Positions 1-6,874 are shown, numbered from the stretch's first letter. The stretch: DNA of 8,754 bases from Anaerolineales bacterium Chloro_02 (GCA_001603765.1 LUZV01000038.1:1-8754), one strand, 5' to 3'. The notes: a model not told the origin generated them from the sequence alone. Numbers and translations: made by a program.

Positions 1-2988
1 ATCGAGCACCGCACCATCACCAAGAATGACATTGTGCGCTTGATCCGGCACATGATCGAGATCAATAACGGCGTGCGCCCTCCGGATGACATCGATCATC
101 TCGGCAACCGCCGCGTGAAGACTGTCGGTGAGCTCATTCAGAACAAACTGCGTGTTGGTTTGCGCCGCATGGAACGTGTCATCAAAGAACGCATGTCCAT
201 CCGCGATCAGAGCACTTCGCTTTCTCCCGTCAGCTTGGTTAATATTCGCCCGTTGGTGGCTTCGCTGCGCGAATTCTTTGGTTCCAGCCAGCTTTCTCAG
301 TTCATGGAAGAAACCAACCCCCTCTCTGAGCTGCGCCACAAGCGCACAGTCTCAGCGTTAGGTCCTGGCGGCTTGCGCCGTGAGCGCGCGGGCTTTGATG
401 TGCGCGACGTGCACTTTTCGCATTACGGCCGCATTTGCCCGATTGAAACCCCTGAAGGTCCAAACATTGGTCTGATCGGTCGCTTGGCAGCATATGCTTC
501 GGTGAACGAGTATGGTTTCATCGAAACGCCCTATCGGCGGGTTTACCGCTCCATGAAAGGCAACGATCCAAAGCTGGTAGACCACCTCTTACGCCAGAAC
601 ATCATTGACCCGAACACAGGAAATGTGGTTTACGAGCAAGATACACGGGTCACGAAGGAAATGGCGGACAAAATCCGGGAGCTCGGTGTCGATAATGTTT
701 TGGTGCGCCCGTTTGTGACCGATGAATACGTTTATCTTTCCGCAGACGCGGAAGATAAATACGTTATTGCCCAGGCTAACGCGCCTTTAAACGAATACAA
801 CGAATTTGTACGTCGCAATTCCTGCCGGTATTACAACCAATTCGCCATCTATGACTATGAATACATCGATTTTATGGATGTGGCGCCCAACCAGGTTGTG
901 GGTATTTCAGCCGCGCTGATCCCCTTCCTTGAACACGATGACGCCGGACGCGCTCTGATGGGTTCAAACATGCAGACTCAGGCTGTGCCTTTGCTGCGCC
1001 CTGAGGTGCCGATTGTTTCTACCGGCATGGAAAGCGCCGCTGTGGCGGATTCTGGTCAGGTTGTCATTGCTGAAGAAGACGGAGAGGTTTTATCAGTCAC
1101 TGGCGACAGCCTGGTGGTTAAGCAGGTCTCGGGCGACCTCAAAATTTACAAACTGCGCAAATATCAGCGCTCCAACCAATCCACCTGCATTGATCAGCGA
1201 CCCGCGGTTACACAAGGGCAGATGATCCGGAAGGGCGATGTGATCGTCGACTCTTCTTCCACGGAAGACGGTAAATTGGCGCTCGGTCAGAACGTTGTGG
1301 TGGCATTGCTGCCGTGGGAAGGCTTCAACTTTGAAGACGCGATTTTGATTTCAGAGCGCCTGGTTGAGGAAGATCGCTACACCAGCGTCCATATCGAAAA
1401 ATATGAGCTCGAAGCGCGCGATACCAAGCTCGGTCCTGAGGAAATCACCCGTGAAATCCCCAACGTTGGTGACGACACCATCCGTGATCTGGATGAGTCT
1501 GGCATTATCCGCATCGGTGCCGAAGTAGGACCAAACGACATTTTGGTAGGCAAGATCACCCCCAAGGGTGAGAAAGAACTGACCCCCGAAGAACGCCTGC
1601 TCCGCGCAATCTTTGGCGAGAAATCGCGCGACGTTAAGGACACCTCACTGCGCATGCCTCACGGCGAACGCGGAATTGTTGTTGATGTGAAGGTCTTCAC
1701 TCGTGAAGAAAACAGCGATCTTTCTGCCGGCGTGGATAAGATGGTGCGAGTTTCTGTCGCTCAGCGCCGCAAGATCACCGCTGGCGATAAAATGGCGGGG
1801 CGCCACGGAAATAAGGGTTGTGTCTCGATGGTTTTGCCGGTTGAAGACATGCCTTTCCTGGAGGACGGAACTCCTGTTGATATTATCCTCAATCCACTGG
1901 GCATTCCTGGGCGTATGAACATCGGTCAGGTGCTCGAGGCTGAACTTGGATGGGCTGCTCGCAGCCTCGGGTTCAGGGCGATTACACCCGTGTTTGACGG
2001 CGCCTCTGAAGCGGAGATCGAAGCAGAGCTCGCCAGAGCCTGGATGATTGACGAAGCCTGGCGTGTGATTGGCGAAAAGGGCTGGGAATGGCTGAAAACG
2101 GTTGAACATGATCCGGAAATGATTCTGGATGATCAGGAAGTTCGCCTACTCTACTTGGAACAGACGCTGGATAGTCAGGATTACGATCTGTTCGCGCTAA
2201 AGGAAAGCGAAGTCCTTGCCCGCCGCGCTGCGCTGAATGAATGGCTCACGGAAGAAGGTTTTGACCCCAAGACCATTACAGCGTTCCCGGAGGACAACCT
2301 GCCGGTGAAGGGTCGCGACACTCAGGATGAGAATGCGGTGAAGGCTTGCTTATCGCTCTGGAGTAAAAAACTTGGACGGCAGATTTCGGCTGACCTCGAT
2401 CGGTCCGAAATTGATCAGCAGGCGAAGGAGCTCATGCTCGAAACTGGCAACCCCATGCCAACACTGGGCAAGCAGTTGGTGCGCGACGGTCGGACTGGCG
2501 ATTTTTATGATCAACCTGTCACAATTGGTGTGATGACCATGCTTAAGCTGCATCACCTGGTTGAAGATAAGGTGCACGCCCGGTCAACCGGCCCATACAG
2601 CTTGGTTACTCAGCAGCCTTTAGGCGGCAAGGCGCAGTTTGGCGGTCAGCGGTTTGGTGAAATGGAAGTTTGGGCGTTGGAAGCTTATGGCGCGGCGTAC
2701 ACCTTGCAAGAAATGCTAACGGTTAAGTCGGATGATGTGGCTGGACGTACAGCGACATACGAGGCGATCGTTAAGGATATGCCAATCGAGGCACCCGGCA
2801 TTCCGGCAGCTTTTAGAGTGCTGGTGAAAGAGCTCCAGTCCCTTAGCCTCTCGATCGAAGCTATCATGGACGACGGTGAGGTGATGCGGTTTGGCAAGGA
2901 TGCAGAGCGTTCGCATAGCTCGCGCGTTCCCACCGGGCTGCTGGATCAGGGGAGCGACTTCTTCAAGTCGTTGAAGGAAGTTGCTTGA
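1..2988 (+). CDS. rpoB: RNA polymerase subunit beta, 5'-truncated by window edge
   Basis: Beta subunit of the core RNA polymerase, which forms the fork-loop/rifampicin pocket and half of the active-site cleft. The frame is open from base 1, so the internal GTG at 34 is not the start. By alignment from memory, residue 1 here matches about E. coli residue 415, so roughly the first 410 residues are missing. Visible landmarks, numbered from base 1: the DIDHLGNRR motif (30-38); the rifampicin region from GSSQLSQFM (94-102) to SALGPGG (118-124); NFEDAI near the catalytic Mg site (443-448); the GDKMAGRHGNKG active-site lysines (K597, K605); and the C-terminal GGKAQFGGQRFGEMEVWALE block with its usual ending. 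The E. coli SI2 insert is absent. Instead about 130 extra residues sit between VFDGA (664-668) and DGRTGD (829-834). Positions equivalent to D516 and R529 are E103 and T116. No rpoC follows. Identity is certain. Confidence 0.98.
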   Translation: MEHRTITKNDIVRLIRHMIEINNGVRPPDDIDHLGNRRVKTVGELIQNKLRVGLRRMERVIKERMSIRDQSTSLSPVSLVNIRPLVASLREFFGSSQLSQFMEETNPLSELRHKRTVSALGPGGLRRERAGFDVRDVHFSHYGRICPIETPEGPNIGLIGRLAAYASVNEYGFIETPYRRVYRSMKGNDPKLVDHLLRQNIIDPNTGNVVYEQDTRVTKEMADKIRELGVDNVLVRPFVTDEYVYLSADAEDKYVIAQANAPLNEYNEFVRRNSCRYYNQFAIYDYEYIDFMDVAPNQVVGISAALIPFLEHDDAGRALMGSNMQTQAVPLLRPEVPIVSTGMESAAVADSGQVVIAEEDGEVLSVTGDSLVVKQVSGDLKIYKLRKYQRSNQSTCIDQRPAVTQGQMIRKGDVIVDSSSTEDGKLALGQNVVVALLPWEGFNFEDAILISERLVEEDRYTSVHIEKYELEARDTKLGPEEITREIPNVGDDTIRDLDESGIIRIGAEVGPNDILVGKITPKGEKELTPEERLLRAIFGEKSRDVKDTSLRMPHGERGIVVDVKVFTREENSDLSAGVDKMVRVSVAQRRKITAGDKMAGRHGNKGCVSMVLPVEDMPFLEDGTPVDIILNPLGIPGRMNIGQVLEAELGWAARSLGFRAITPVFDGASEAEIEAELARAWMIDEAWRVIGEKGWEWLKTVEHDPEMILDDQEVRLLYLEQTLDSQDYDLFALKESEVLARRAALNEWLTEEGFDPKTITAFPEDNLPVKGRDTQDENAVKACLSLWSKKLGRQISADLDRSEIDQQAKELMLETGNPMPTLGKQLVRDGRTGDFYDQPVTIGVMTMLKLHHLVEDKVHARSTGPYSLVTQQPLGGKAQFGGQRFGEMEVWALEAYGAAYTLQEMLTVKSDDVAGRTATYEAIVKDMPIEAPGIPAAFRVLVKELQSLSLSIEAIMDDGEVMRFGKDAERSHSSRVPTGLLDQGSDFFKSLKEVA

Positions 2989-3014
2989 CGTAACAGATTG
3001 AGGCATGATAAAAT
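2985..3014 (+). promoter_or_regulatory. Candidate sigma-70-type promoter for the rpsL-rpsG-fusA-rpsJ unit
   Basis: A TTGACG -35 element (2985-2990) overlaps the rpoB stop codon. After an 18-base spacer comes a TAAAAT -10 element (3009-3014). Each box matches consensus at five of six positions. Transcription would start near 3020, leaving a leader of about 125 bases before rpsL. The -10 box lies inside a 7-bp perfect inverted repeat (GCATGAT at 3003-3009, ATCATGC at 3013-3019), which could be an operator or a weak hairpin at the rpoB 3' end. The call rests on motif match and position only; there is no transcript evidence. Confidence 0.45.
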
Positions 3015-3020
3015 CATGCT

Positions 3021-3132
3021 TTACCCTGCCAGTCGGGGTTTATGTTTACCCGCTTGGCGTTAGGTTGAAAACGCAAGGTCATCAACCAAAAGGTGACCTT
3101 GATTATTGAGAAGATTAGAGTCATTTTTAGCA
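3021..3132 (+). promoter_or_regulatory. Structured 5' leader of rpsL with two hairpins
   Basis: Two inverted repeats lie in the gap before rpsL. The first has GCCA and CGGG (3028-3031, 3034-3037) pairing with CCCG and TGGC (3049-3052, 3055-3058), giving eight pairs around a 2x2 internal loop and an 11-base hairpin loop. The second has CAAGGTCA (3074-3081) pairing with TGACCTTG (3094-3101), eight perfect pairs. Neither is followed by a T-run, so they do not look like terminators. A role in autoregulation by a ribosomal protein, or in mRNA stability, is inference. Any short reading frame here (for example one from 3093) overlaps rpsL in another frame and looks spurious. Confidence 0.4.
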
Positions 3133-3145
3133 CGGAGGCAAAGAA

Positions 3146-3565
3146 GTGCCAACAATTAATCAACTGGTTAGAAGCGGTCGCAAGACCAAAAGCCGCAAAA
3201 GCAAATCACCCGCTTTGCAGTATACGCTCAATTCTGAGAAACAACGCCGCACCCGCCAACCGAAGGGTGCCCCTCAGAAGCGCGGCGTGTGCACCATCGT
3301 CCGCACGATGACCCCGAAAAAACCGAACTCCGCTTTGCGGAAAATCGCTCGTGTGCGCCTTTCCAATGGTTTGGAAGTAACCGCGTACATCCCTGGCGAA
3401 GGTCATCAGCTTCAGGAGCACAGTGTGGTGCTCGTGCGCGGCGGCAGAGTGAGGGACTTACCTGGTGTGCGTTACCATATCGTGCGCGGCACCCTGGACA
3501 CCACTGGTGTTGCTGATCGCAAACGCGCCCGTTCAAAATACGGTGCTAAACGCGCCCAGAAGTAA
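3146..3565 (+). CDS. rpsL: Small ribosomal subunit protein uS12 (S12)
   Basis: uS12 sits at the decoding centre on the 30S interface and tunes translational accuracy. The 139-residue product starts with GTG at 3146, chosen because a CGGAGG ribosome-binding site (3133-3138) lies seven bases upstream and the protein then begins MPTINQLVR as in the family. Landmarks: PQKRGVCT (43-50), TPKKPNSALRK (56-66), the GEGH loop (84-87) and GGRVRDLPGVRYH (99-111). It is longer than E. coli uS12 (124 residues) because of an Arg/Lys-rich stretch at about 28-41, a length also seen in Bacilli. The residue equivalent to E. coli K88 is R103 (codon AGG, 3452-3454), just before D104, the equivalent of the aspartate methylthiolated by RimO in E. 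coli. K88R at this site is a known streptomycin-resistance change elsewhere. It is the first gene of the unit running to rpsJ. Confidence 0.98.
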   Translation: MPTINQLVRSGRKTKSRKSKSPALQYTLNSEKQRRTRQPKGAPQKRGVCTIVRTMTPKKPNSALRKIARVRLSNGLEVTAYIPGEGHQLQEHSVVLVRGGRVRDLPGVRYHIVRGTLDTTGVADRKRARSKYGAKRAQK

Positions 3566-3587
3566 TCATTTGCAAGCCGAGCCGCGC

Positions 3588-3606
3588 GCCAACCGTTTGG
3601 GCTGGC
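3588..3606 (+). promoter_or_regulatory. Hairpin in the rpsL-rpsG spacer, possible uS7 autoregulatory site
   Basis: GCCAACC (3588-3594) pairs with GGCTGGC (3600-3606) across a five-base loop, six pairs plus one A-C mismatch. It lies in the 76-base rpsL-rpsG spacer, about 25 bases before the rpsG ribosome-binding site. In E. coli the repressor protein S7 binds a structured rpsL-rpsG intercistronic RNA to control its own translation. The position matches but I cannot show the same fold, so the uS7 link is inference. Confidence 0.3.
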
Positions 3607-3641
3607 TGTTCAGGCAGGTCTGGATTTTTTGAGGAGCAATT

Positions 3642-4112
3642 ATGTCAAGAAGAATTAAACCCGAAAAGAGAGAAGTTTCTCCCGACGCGCGTTTTAACAA
3701 TCTGCACCTGCAGATGATGATTAATCGCATCATGCTTGATGGGAAAAAGAGCACCGTGACCACACTGGTCTACGACGCGATCGATCTGATCAGCAAGAAA
3801 ACTGGCAAAGAGGGCATCGAAGTTTTTGAGCAAGCGCTCAAGAACGTCAGCCCAATGATGGAAGTCCGCCCTCGCCGTGTTGGCGGCGCGACCTATCAGG
3901 TGCCAATGGAAGTTGCCCCAGAGCGCCGTCTGACCCTGGCAATGCGCTGGATCATCACTGCTTCGCGTGCTCGCTCTGGCAAGTCTTACTCTGAGAAGTT
4001 AGCTGGTGAATTGATGGACGCTGCTGAAAATCAGGGCGCTTCAATCCGCCGCAAGGAAGAAACACACAAGATGGCAGAAGCCAACCGTGCTTTCTCGCAC
4101 TTCCGAATGTAA
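3642..4112 (+). CDS. rpsG: Small ribosomal subunit protein uS7 (S7)
   Basis: uS7 is a primary 16S rRNA-binding protein that nucleates assembly of the 30S head and lies by the E-site/mRNA exit. It has 156 residues, the usual bacterial length. The ATG at 3642 is preceded by GAGGAG (3631-3636) with five bases between, a strong ribosome-binding site. Diagnostic segments include MLDGKKST, the strongly conserved RRVGGATYQVP, LAMRWII and the C-terminal HKMAEANRAF. The N terminus (MSRRIKPEKREVSPDARFNN) keeps the basic tail, although it differs from the more common PRRGPV type. It follows rpsL by 76 bases and precedes fusA by 36 bases, as in a standard str operon. No damage or oddity was seen. Confidence 0.98.
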   Translation: MSRRIKPEKREVSPDARFNNLHLQMMINRIMLDGKKSTVTTLVYDAIDLISKKTGKEGIEVFEQALKNVSPMMEVRPRRVGGATYQVPMEVAPERRLTLAMRWIITASRARSGKSYSEKLAGELMDAAENQGASIRRKEETHKMAEANRAFSHFRM

Positions 4113-4148
4113 GAAAGACTTGCACCTTAACTTACCAAAGGTTTAACA

Positions 4149-6227
4149 ATGACCGAAAATCCGCTCGAACGATACCGAAATATCGGCGTGATAGCCCATA
4201 TTGACGCAGGTAAAACTACTACTACCGAGCGGATTTTGTTTTATGCGGGGAAAACATATCGTCTCGGCAACGTTGATGACGGCACAACCGTTACTGACTG
4301 GATGCCCGAGGAACGCGAACGCGGTATCACGATTGTTTCTGCTGCCGTTACAGCCGAATGGAAGGGTTATCGCATCAACCTGATCGATACCCCCGGACAC
4401 ATTGACTTCACCGCCGAAGTGCAGCGCTCGCTGCGCGTGCTGGATGGCGGCGTGGTCGTGTTTGATTCTGTTCAGGGAGTAGAACCCCAAAGCGAAACTG
4501 TATGGCGCCAGGCAGACAAATATGCTGTACCGCGCATCTGCTTCGCGAACAAAATGGACCGGACGGGGGCTTCTTATGAGCGCACCGTGCAGAGCATCCG
4601 TGAACGCCTCGGCGCAAACGCCCTGGAAATGCAAATTCCGATTGGTGAAGAATCCAGCTTTGTTGGTTTCGTCAACCTTCTCGAAGAAAACGCTGTGCTG
4701 TTTTCCGATGATCTTGGCGTCGAGCCAACGGTGACCGAAATCCCAGCTGACTTGCGTGAGATAGCGGCTGAAAAACGCGCGACTTTGGTGGAGCGCATCG
4801 CTGAATTGGATGACGATCTGACCATAAAATTTATCGAAGGTGAACCGCTCAGCCTGGCAGAACTCAAGAGCGCTCTGCGAAAGGCCGTCCTGGCAAACAA
4901 AGCCGCGCCAGTTTTCTGCGGCACCAGCCTGCGCAATAAGGGCGTTCAGTATGTTCTGGACGCTGTCATTGATTATCTGCCATCCCCTCTGGATATTCCT
5001 CCGGTTGAAGCGACTCTTGTCCGCGACGGTAGTGAGGTGCTGCGCCATGCTGACCCTTCAGAACCGCTTTCTGCGTTAGTCTTTAAGATCGTCACCGACC
5101 CCTACATGGGGCGTCTGGCTTACATCCGTGTCTATTCCGGTACTATTAAACAGAATAGCAGCGTCTACAACGCCTCGAAAGATAAAAAAGAACGCGTTGG
5201 GCGCTTGCTGCGCATGTACGCGGACAGCCGTGAGGATATTGAAGAGCTCGGCGCAGGCGATATCGGCGCAATTCTGGGTCTCAAATTTAGTTTCACTGGC
5301 GATACTTTGTGCGATCCTACTAACCCGGTGATGCTTGAGACAATTACCTTCCCCAACCCGGTTCTCTCCATCGCGATTGAACCCAAAACCAAAGCCGACC
5401 AGGATAGAATGTCCGAGTCGCTGATCAAACTGGCTGAAGAAGATCCAACCTTCCAAATCCGACAGGATGAAGCGACAGGGCAGACTGTGATCGCCGGGAT
5501 GGGCGAGCTGCACCTGGATGTGCTGGTCACCCGCCTGCTGCGCGAGTTCAAAGTGCAGGCAAACGTCGGTAAACCCCGCGTGGCTTACCGTGAAGCGATC
5601 ACCAAGCCTATCAGCAATTTCAGCTACCGCTACAGCAAACAAACCGGCGGCCACGGGCAATTTGGTCATGTTGTGATTGACCTTGAACCCCTTGCGAATG
5701 GTTCTGGTGTGATTTTTGAAAACAAGATCCGCGGAGGCGCCATTCCAAAAGAATACTTCTCCGCGATTGAAAAGGGCGTTTTAGAAGCCGCTGAAAGCGG
5801 TCCTTTGGCTGGATTCCCGATGACCGACTTTAAGGTTACCTTGGTGGACGGGTCCTATCACGAGGTTGACTCGAGCGAAATGGCGTTCCGTACAACAGCC
5901 CTTCTGGCAGTACGCGAAGCCACCGAGAAAGCCGCCCCAGTCATTCTTGAACCCATTATGAAAGTCGAAATTACCATCCCCGAGGAATATACTGGCGATG
6001 TGATCGGGCAAGTGAACGCCCGGGTCGGCAATATACTGGGAATTGACGACCGCTTTGGTAATACTAAAGCGATCCACGCGGAAGTCCCCTTGTCTGAAAT
6101 GTTTGGGTATGCTACCGAGCTGCGCTCCGCGACCCAGGGTCGAGGTGTATTTACCATGGAGTTCCAACATTACTCACAGGTTTCAGACGCCTATATGAAG
6201 AAAATTCTTGGTCGGATTTACGGCTGA
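4149..6227 (+). CDS. fusA: Translation elongation factor G (EF-G), GTPase
   Basis: EF-G is the cytoplasmic GTPase that drives tRNA-mRNA translocation and, with ribosome recycling factor, ribosome recycling. It has 692 residues, full length. The G domain shows G1 AHIDAGKT (16-23), G2 RGITI (58-62), G3 DTPGH (80-84, with the catalytic His84), G4 NKMD (134-137) and G5 GTS (258-260). Later domains II-V are intact, including the domain IV tip GSYHEVDSSE (H571, which in E. coli enters the decoding site) and the domain V block HAEVPLSEMFGYATELRS. The ATG at 4149 has an AAAGG site (4137-4141) seven bases upstream and gives the expected N terminus. Switch I reads VDDGTTVTDWMPEERERGITI, somewhat different from the common EGAATMDWM form. 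It is the housekeeping copy by context. tuf does not follow it, unlike in many str operons. A long open frame on the opposite strand at 4143-5048 is taken as a shadow. Confidence 0.98.
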   Translation: MTENPLERYRNIGVIAHIDAGKTTTTERILFYAGKTYRLGNVDDGTTVTDWMPEERERGITIVSAAVTAEWKGYRINLIDTPGHIDFTAEVQRSLRVLDGGVVVFDSVQGVEPQSETVWRQADKYAVPRICFANKMDRTGASYERTVQSIRERLGANALEMQIPIGEESSFVGFVNLLEENAVLFSDDLGVEPTVTEIPADLREIAAEKRATLVERIAELDDDLTIKFIEGEPLSLAELKSALRKAVLANKAAPVFCGTSLRNKGVQYVLDAVIDYLPSPLDIPPVEATLVRDGSEVLRHADPSEPLSALVFKIVTDPYMGRLAYIRVYSGTIKQNSSVYNASKDKKERVGRLLRMYADSREDIEELGAGDIGAILGLKFSFTGDTLCDPTNPVMLETITFPNPVLSIAIEPKTKADQDRMSESLIKLAEEDPTFQIRQDEATGQTVIAGMGELHLDVLVTRLLREFKVQANVGKPRVAYREAITKPISNFSYRYSKQTGGHGQFGHVVIDLEPLANGSGVIFENKIRGGAIPKEYFSAIEKGVLEAAESGPLAGFPMTDFKVTLVDGSYHEVDSSEMAFRTTALLAVREATEKAAPVILEPIMKVEITIPEEYTGDVIGQVNARVGNILGIDDRFGNTKAIHAEVPLSEMFGYATELRSATQGRGVFTMEFQHYSQVSDAYMKKILGRIYG

Positions 6228-6243
6228 GTTGAACTAACATCCA

Positions 6244-6261
6244 CGGGAGCACACGCTCCCG
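6244..6261 (+). promoter_or_regulatory. Perfect 7-bp hairpin in the fusA-rpsJ spacer
   Basis: CGGGAGC (6244-6250) and GCTCCCG (6255-6261) form a perfect GC-rich stem with an ACAC loop, 16 bases after the fusA stop and 27 bases before the rpsJ start. An A-rich stretch follows rather than a T-run, so it is not an intrinsic terminator. It could be an mRNA processing or stability element, or a leftover of a rearrangement that removed tuf from this spot. The function is unknown. Confidence 0.45.
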
Positions 6262-6288
6262 AATGAAAATAATAGAAACAGGTAGAAA

Positions 6289-6597
6289 ATGGCAAAGCAA
6301 AAAATTAGAATTCGTTTGAAAGCATATGATCATCGCATCCTCGACCAGTCCGCCAAGCGTATTGTCGAGACAGCAGAGCGCTCAGGCGCTAAGGTCGTCG
6401 GACCTGTACCTCTGCCGACCCGAATTGAGAAATTCACCATCCGCCGTTCCACCTTTATTGACAAGGACTCACAGGAACACTTCGAGATTCGCACCCACAA
6501 CCGTCTGATTGATGTGTTGGAACCCGATTCGAAGACCATTGACATGCTGATGCGCCTCAGCCTCCCCGCTGGCGTTGATATCGAAATCAAGATTTAA
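6289..6597 (+). CDS. rpsJ: Small ribosomal subunit protein uS10 (S10/NusE)
   Basis: uS10 is a 30S head protein that, as NusE, also joins the Nus transcription antitermination complex and links to NusG. It has 102 residues, the usual size. It begins MAKQKIRIRLKAYDHR and contains GPVPLPTR (38-45) and FEIRTHNRLIDVLEP. The ATG at 6289 has a modest AGGT site (6280-6283) five bases upstream. The extended tip loop reads RRSTFIDKDSQEHF, so positions 55-57 are T-F-I where E. coli has P-H-V; changes around residue 57 are tied to tigecycline response in other bacteria. In most bacteria rpsJ opens the S10 operon (rplC, rplD and so on). Here it is the last gene of the str unit, 61 bases after fusA, and is followed by a terminator. 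Confidence 0.97.
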   Translation: MAKQKIRIRLKAYDHRILDQSAKRIVETAERSGAKVVGPVPLPTRIEKFTIRRSTFIDKDSQEHFEIRTHNRLIDVLEPDSKTIDMLMRLSLPAGVDIEIKI

Positions 6598-6674
6598 CCT
6601 GATTTCTGCTGAACGGTTGTTTTGCTTTGTTGGGAAACAGAGGCAAAAGAACCCCTACAACCTAGCCATACCCG

Positions 6675-6693
6675 TCAAGCAGTTCATGCTTGA
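6675..6693 (+). repeat. Small inverted repeat after rpsJ, possible weak terminator
   Basis: TCAAGCA (6675-6681) and TGCTTGA (6687-6693) form a perfect 7-bp stem with a GTTCA loop. They are followed by a mixed T-rich stretch (TTGGTTTT), too poor for a confident intrinsic terminator. It lies upstream of the strong terminator and may act as a 3' end stabiliser or an early partial stop. Confidence 0.3.
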
Positions 6694-6711
6694 TTGGTTT
6701 TCATCTACCTC

Positions 6712-6752
6712 AAACACGATGGTCGCGCTTTCAACCATCGTGTTTTTATTTA
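6712..6752 (+). terminator. Strong intrinsic terminator of the rpsL-rpsG-fusA-rpsJ unit
   Basis: AAACACGATGGT (6712-6723) and ACCATCGTGTTT (6734-6745) are perfect 12-bp complements around a 10-base loop. The T-rich tract TTTTTATTTAT starts at 6743. This is a textbook rho-independent terminator 114 bases past rpsJ, and it indicates that no S10-operon genes are cotranscribed downstream. The minus-strand side has a short TTTTG run after the stem, so weak bidirectional action is possible. Confidence 0.92.
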
Positions 6753-6825
6753 TCGTTTTTATGAAACCTTAGGGGGTATTCCTCGAACTCTATAAAGCTA
6801 GCACCTTTTTGAACATGAGATGGAT

Positions 6826-6874
6826 AGTCAAGCTATCACAAGATGAAGGATTTTTGAGCAGGGAAAGCTTGACT
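6826..6874. repeat. Inverted repeat of unknown role
   Basis: AGTCAAGCT (6826-6834) is perfectly complementary to AGCTTGACT (6866-6874). Two further pairs follow an A-A mismatch (TC at 6836-6837 with GA at 6863-6864), leaving a loop of about 25 bases. A smaller nested repeat, GAAAGCT (6863-6869) with AGCTTTC (6879-6885), competes with it. The core GTCAAGC also occurs at 6674-6680. It could be a protein-binding dyad, a structured 3' region or a decayed mobile-element end. Nothing decides between these. Confidence 0.35.

Noticed and set aside
1645..2109. 154-codon minus-strand frame inside rpoB
   Set aside because: It is antisense to the most conserved part of beta (active-site lysines) and has no motif, so it is a shadow frame.
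4143..5048. 301-codon open frame antisense to fusA
   Set aside because: It lies wholly opposite a highly conserved EF-G gene, has no recognisable motif or ribosome-binding site, and is explained by codon bias of fusA. The same holds for antisense frames at 5076-5669, 5165-5551, 5781-6170 and 4574-4936.
6575..6772. 65-codon plus-strand frame with a hydrophobic end after rpsJ
   Set aside because: It starts inside rpsJ and its hydrophobic tail is the translated terminator stem and T-run; there is no ribosome-binding site.
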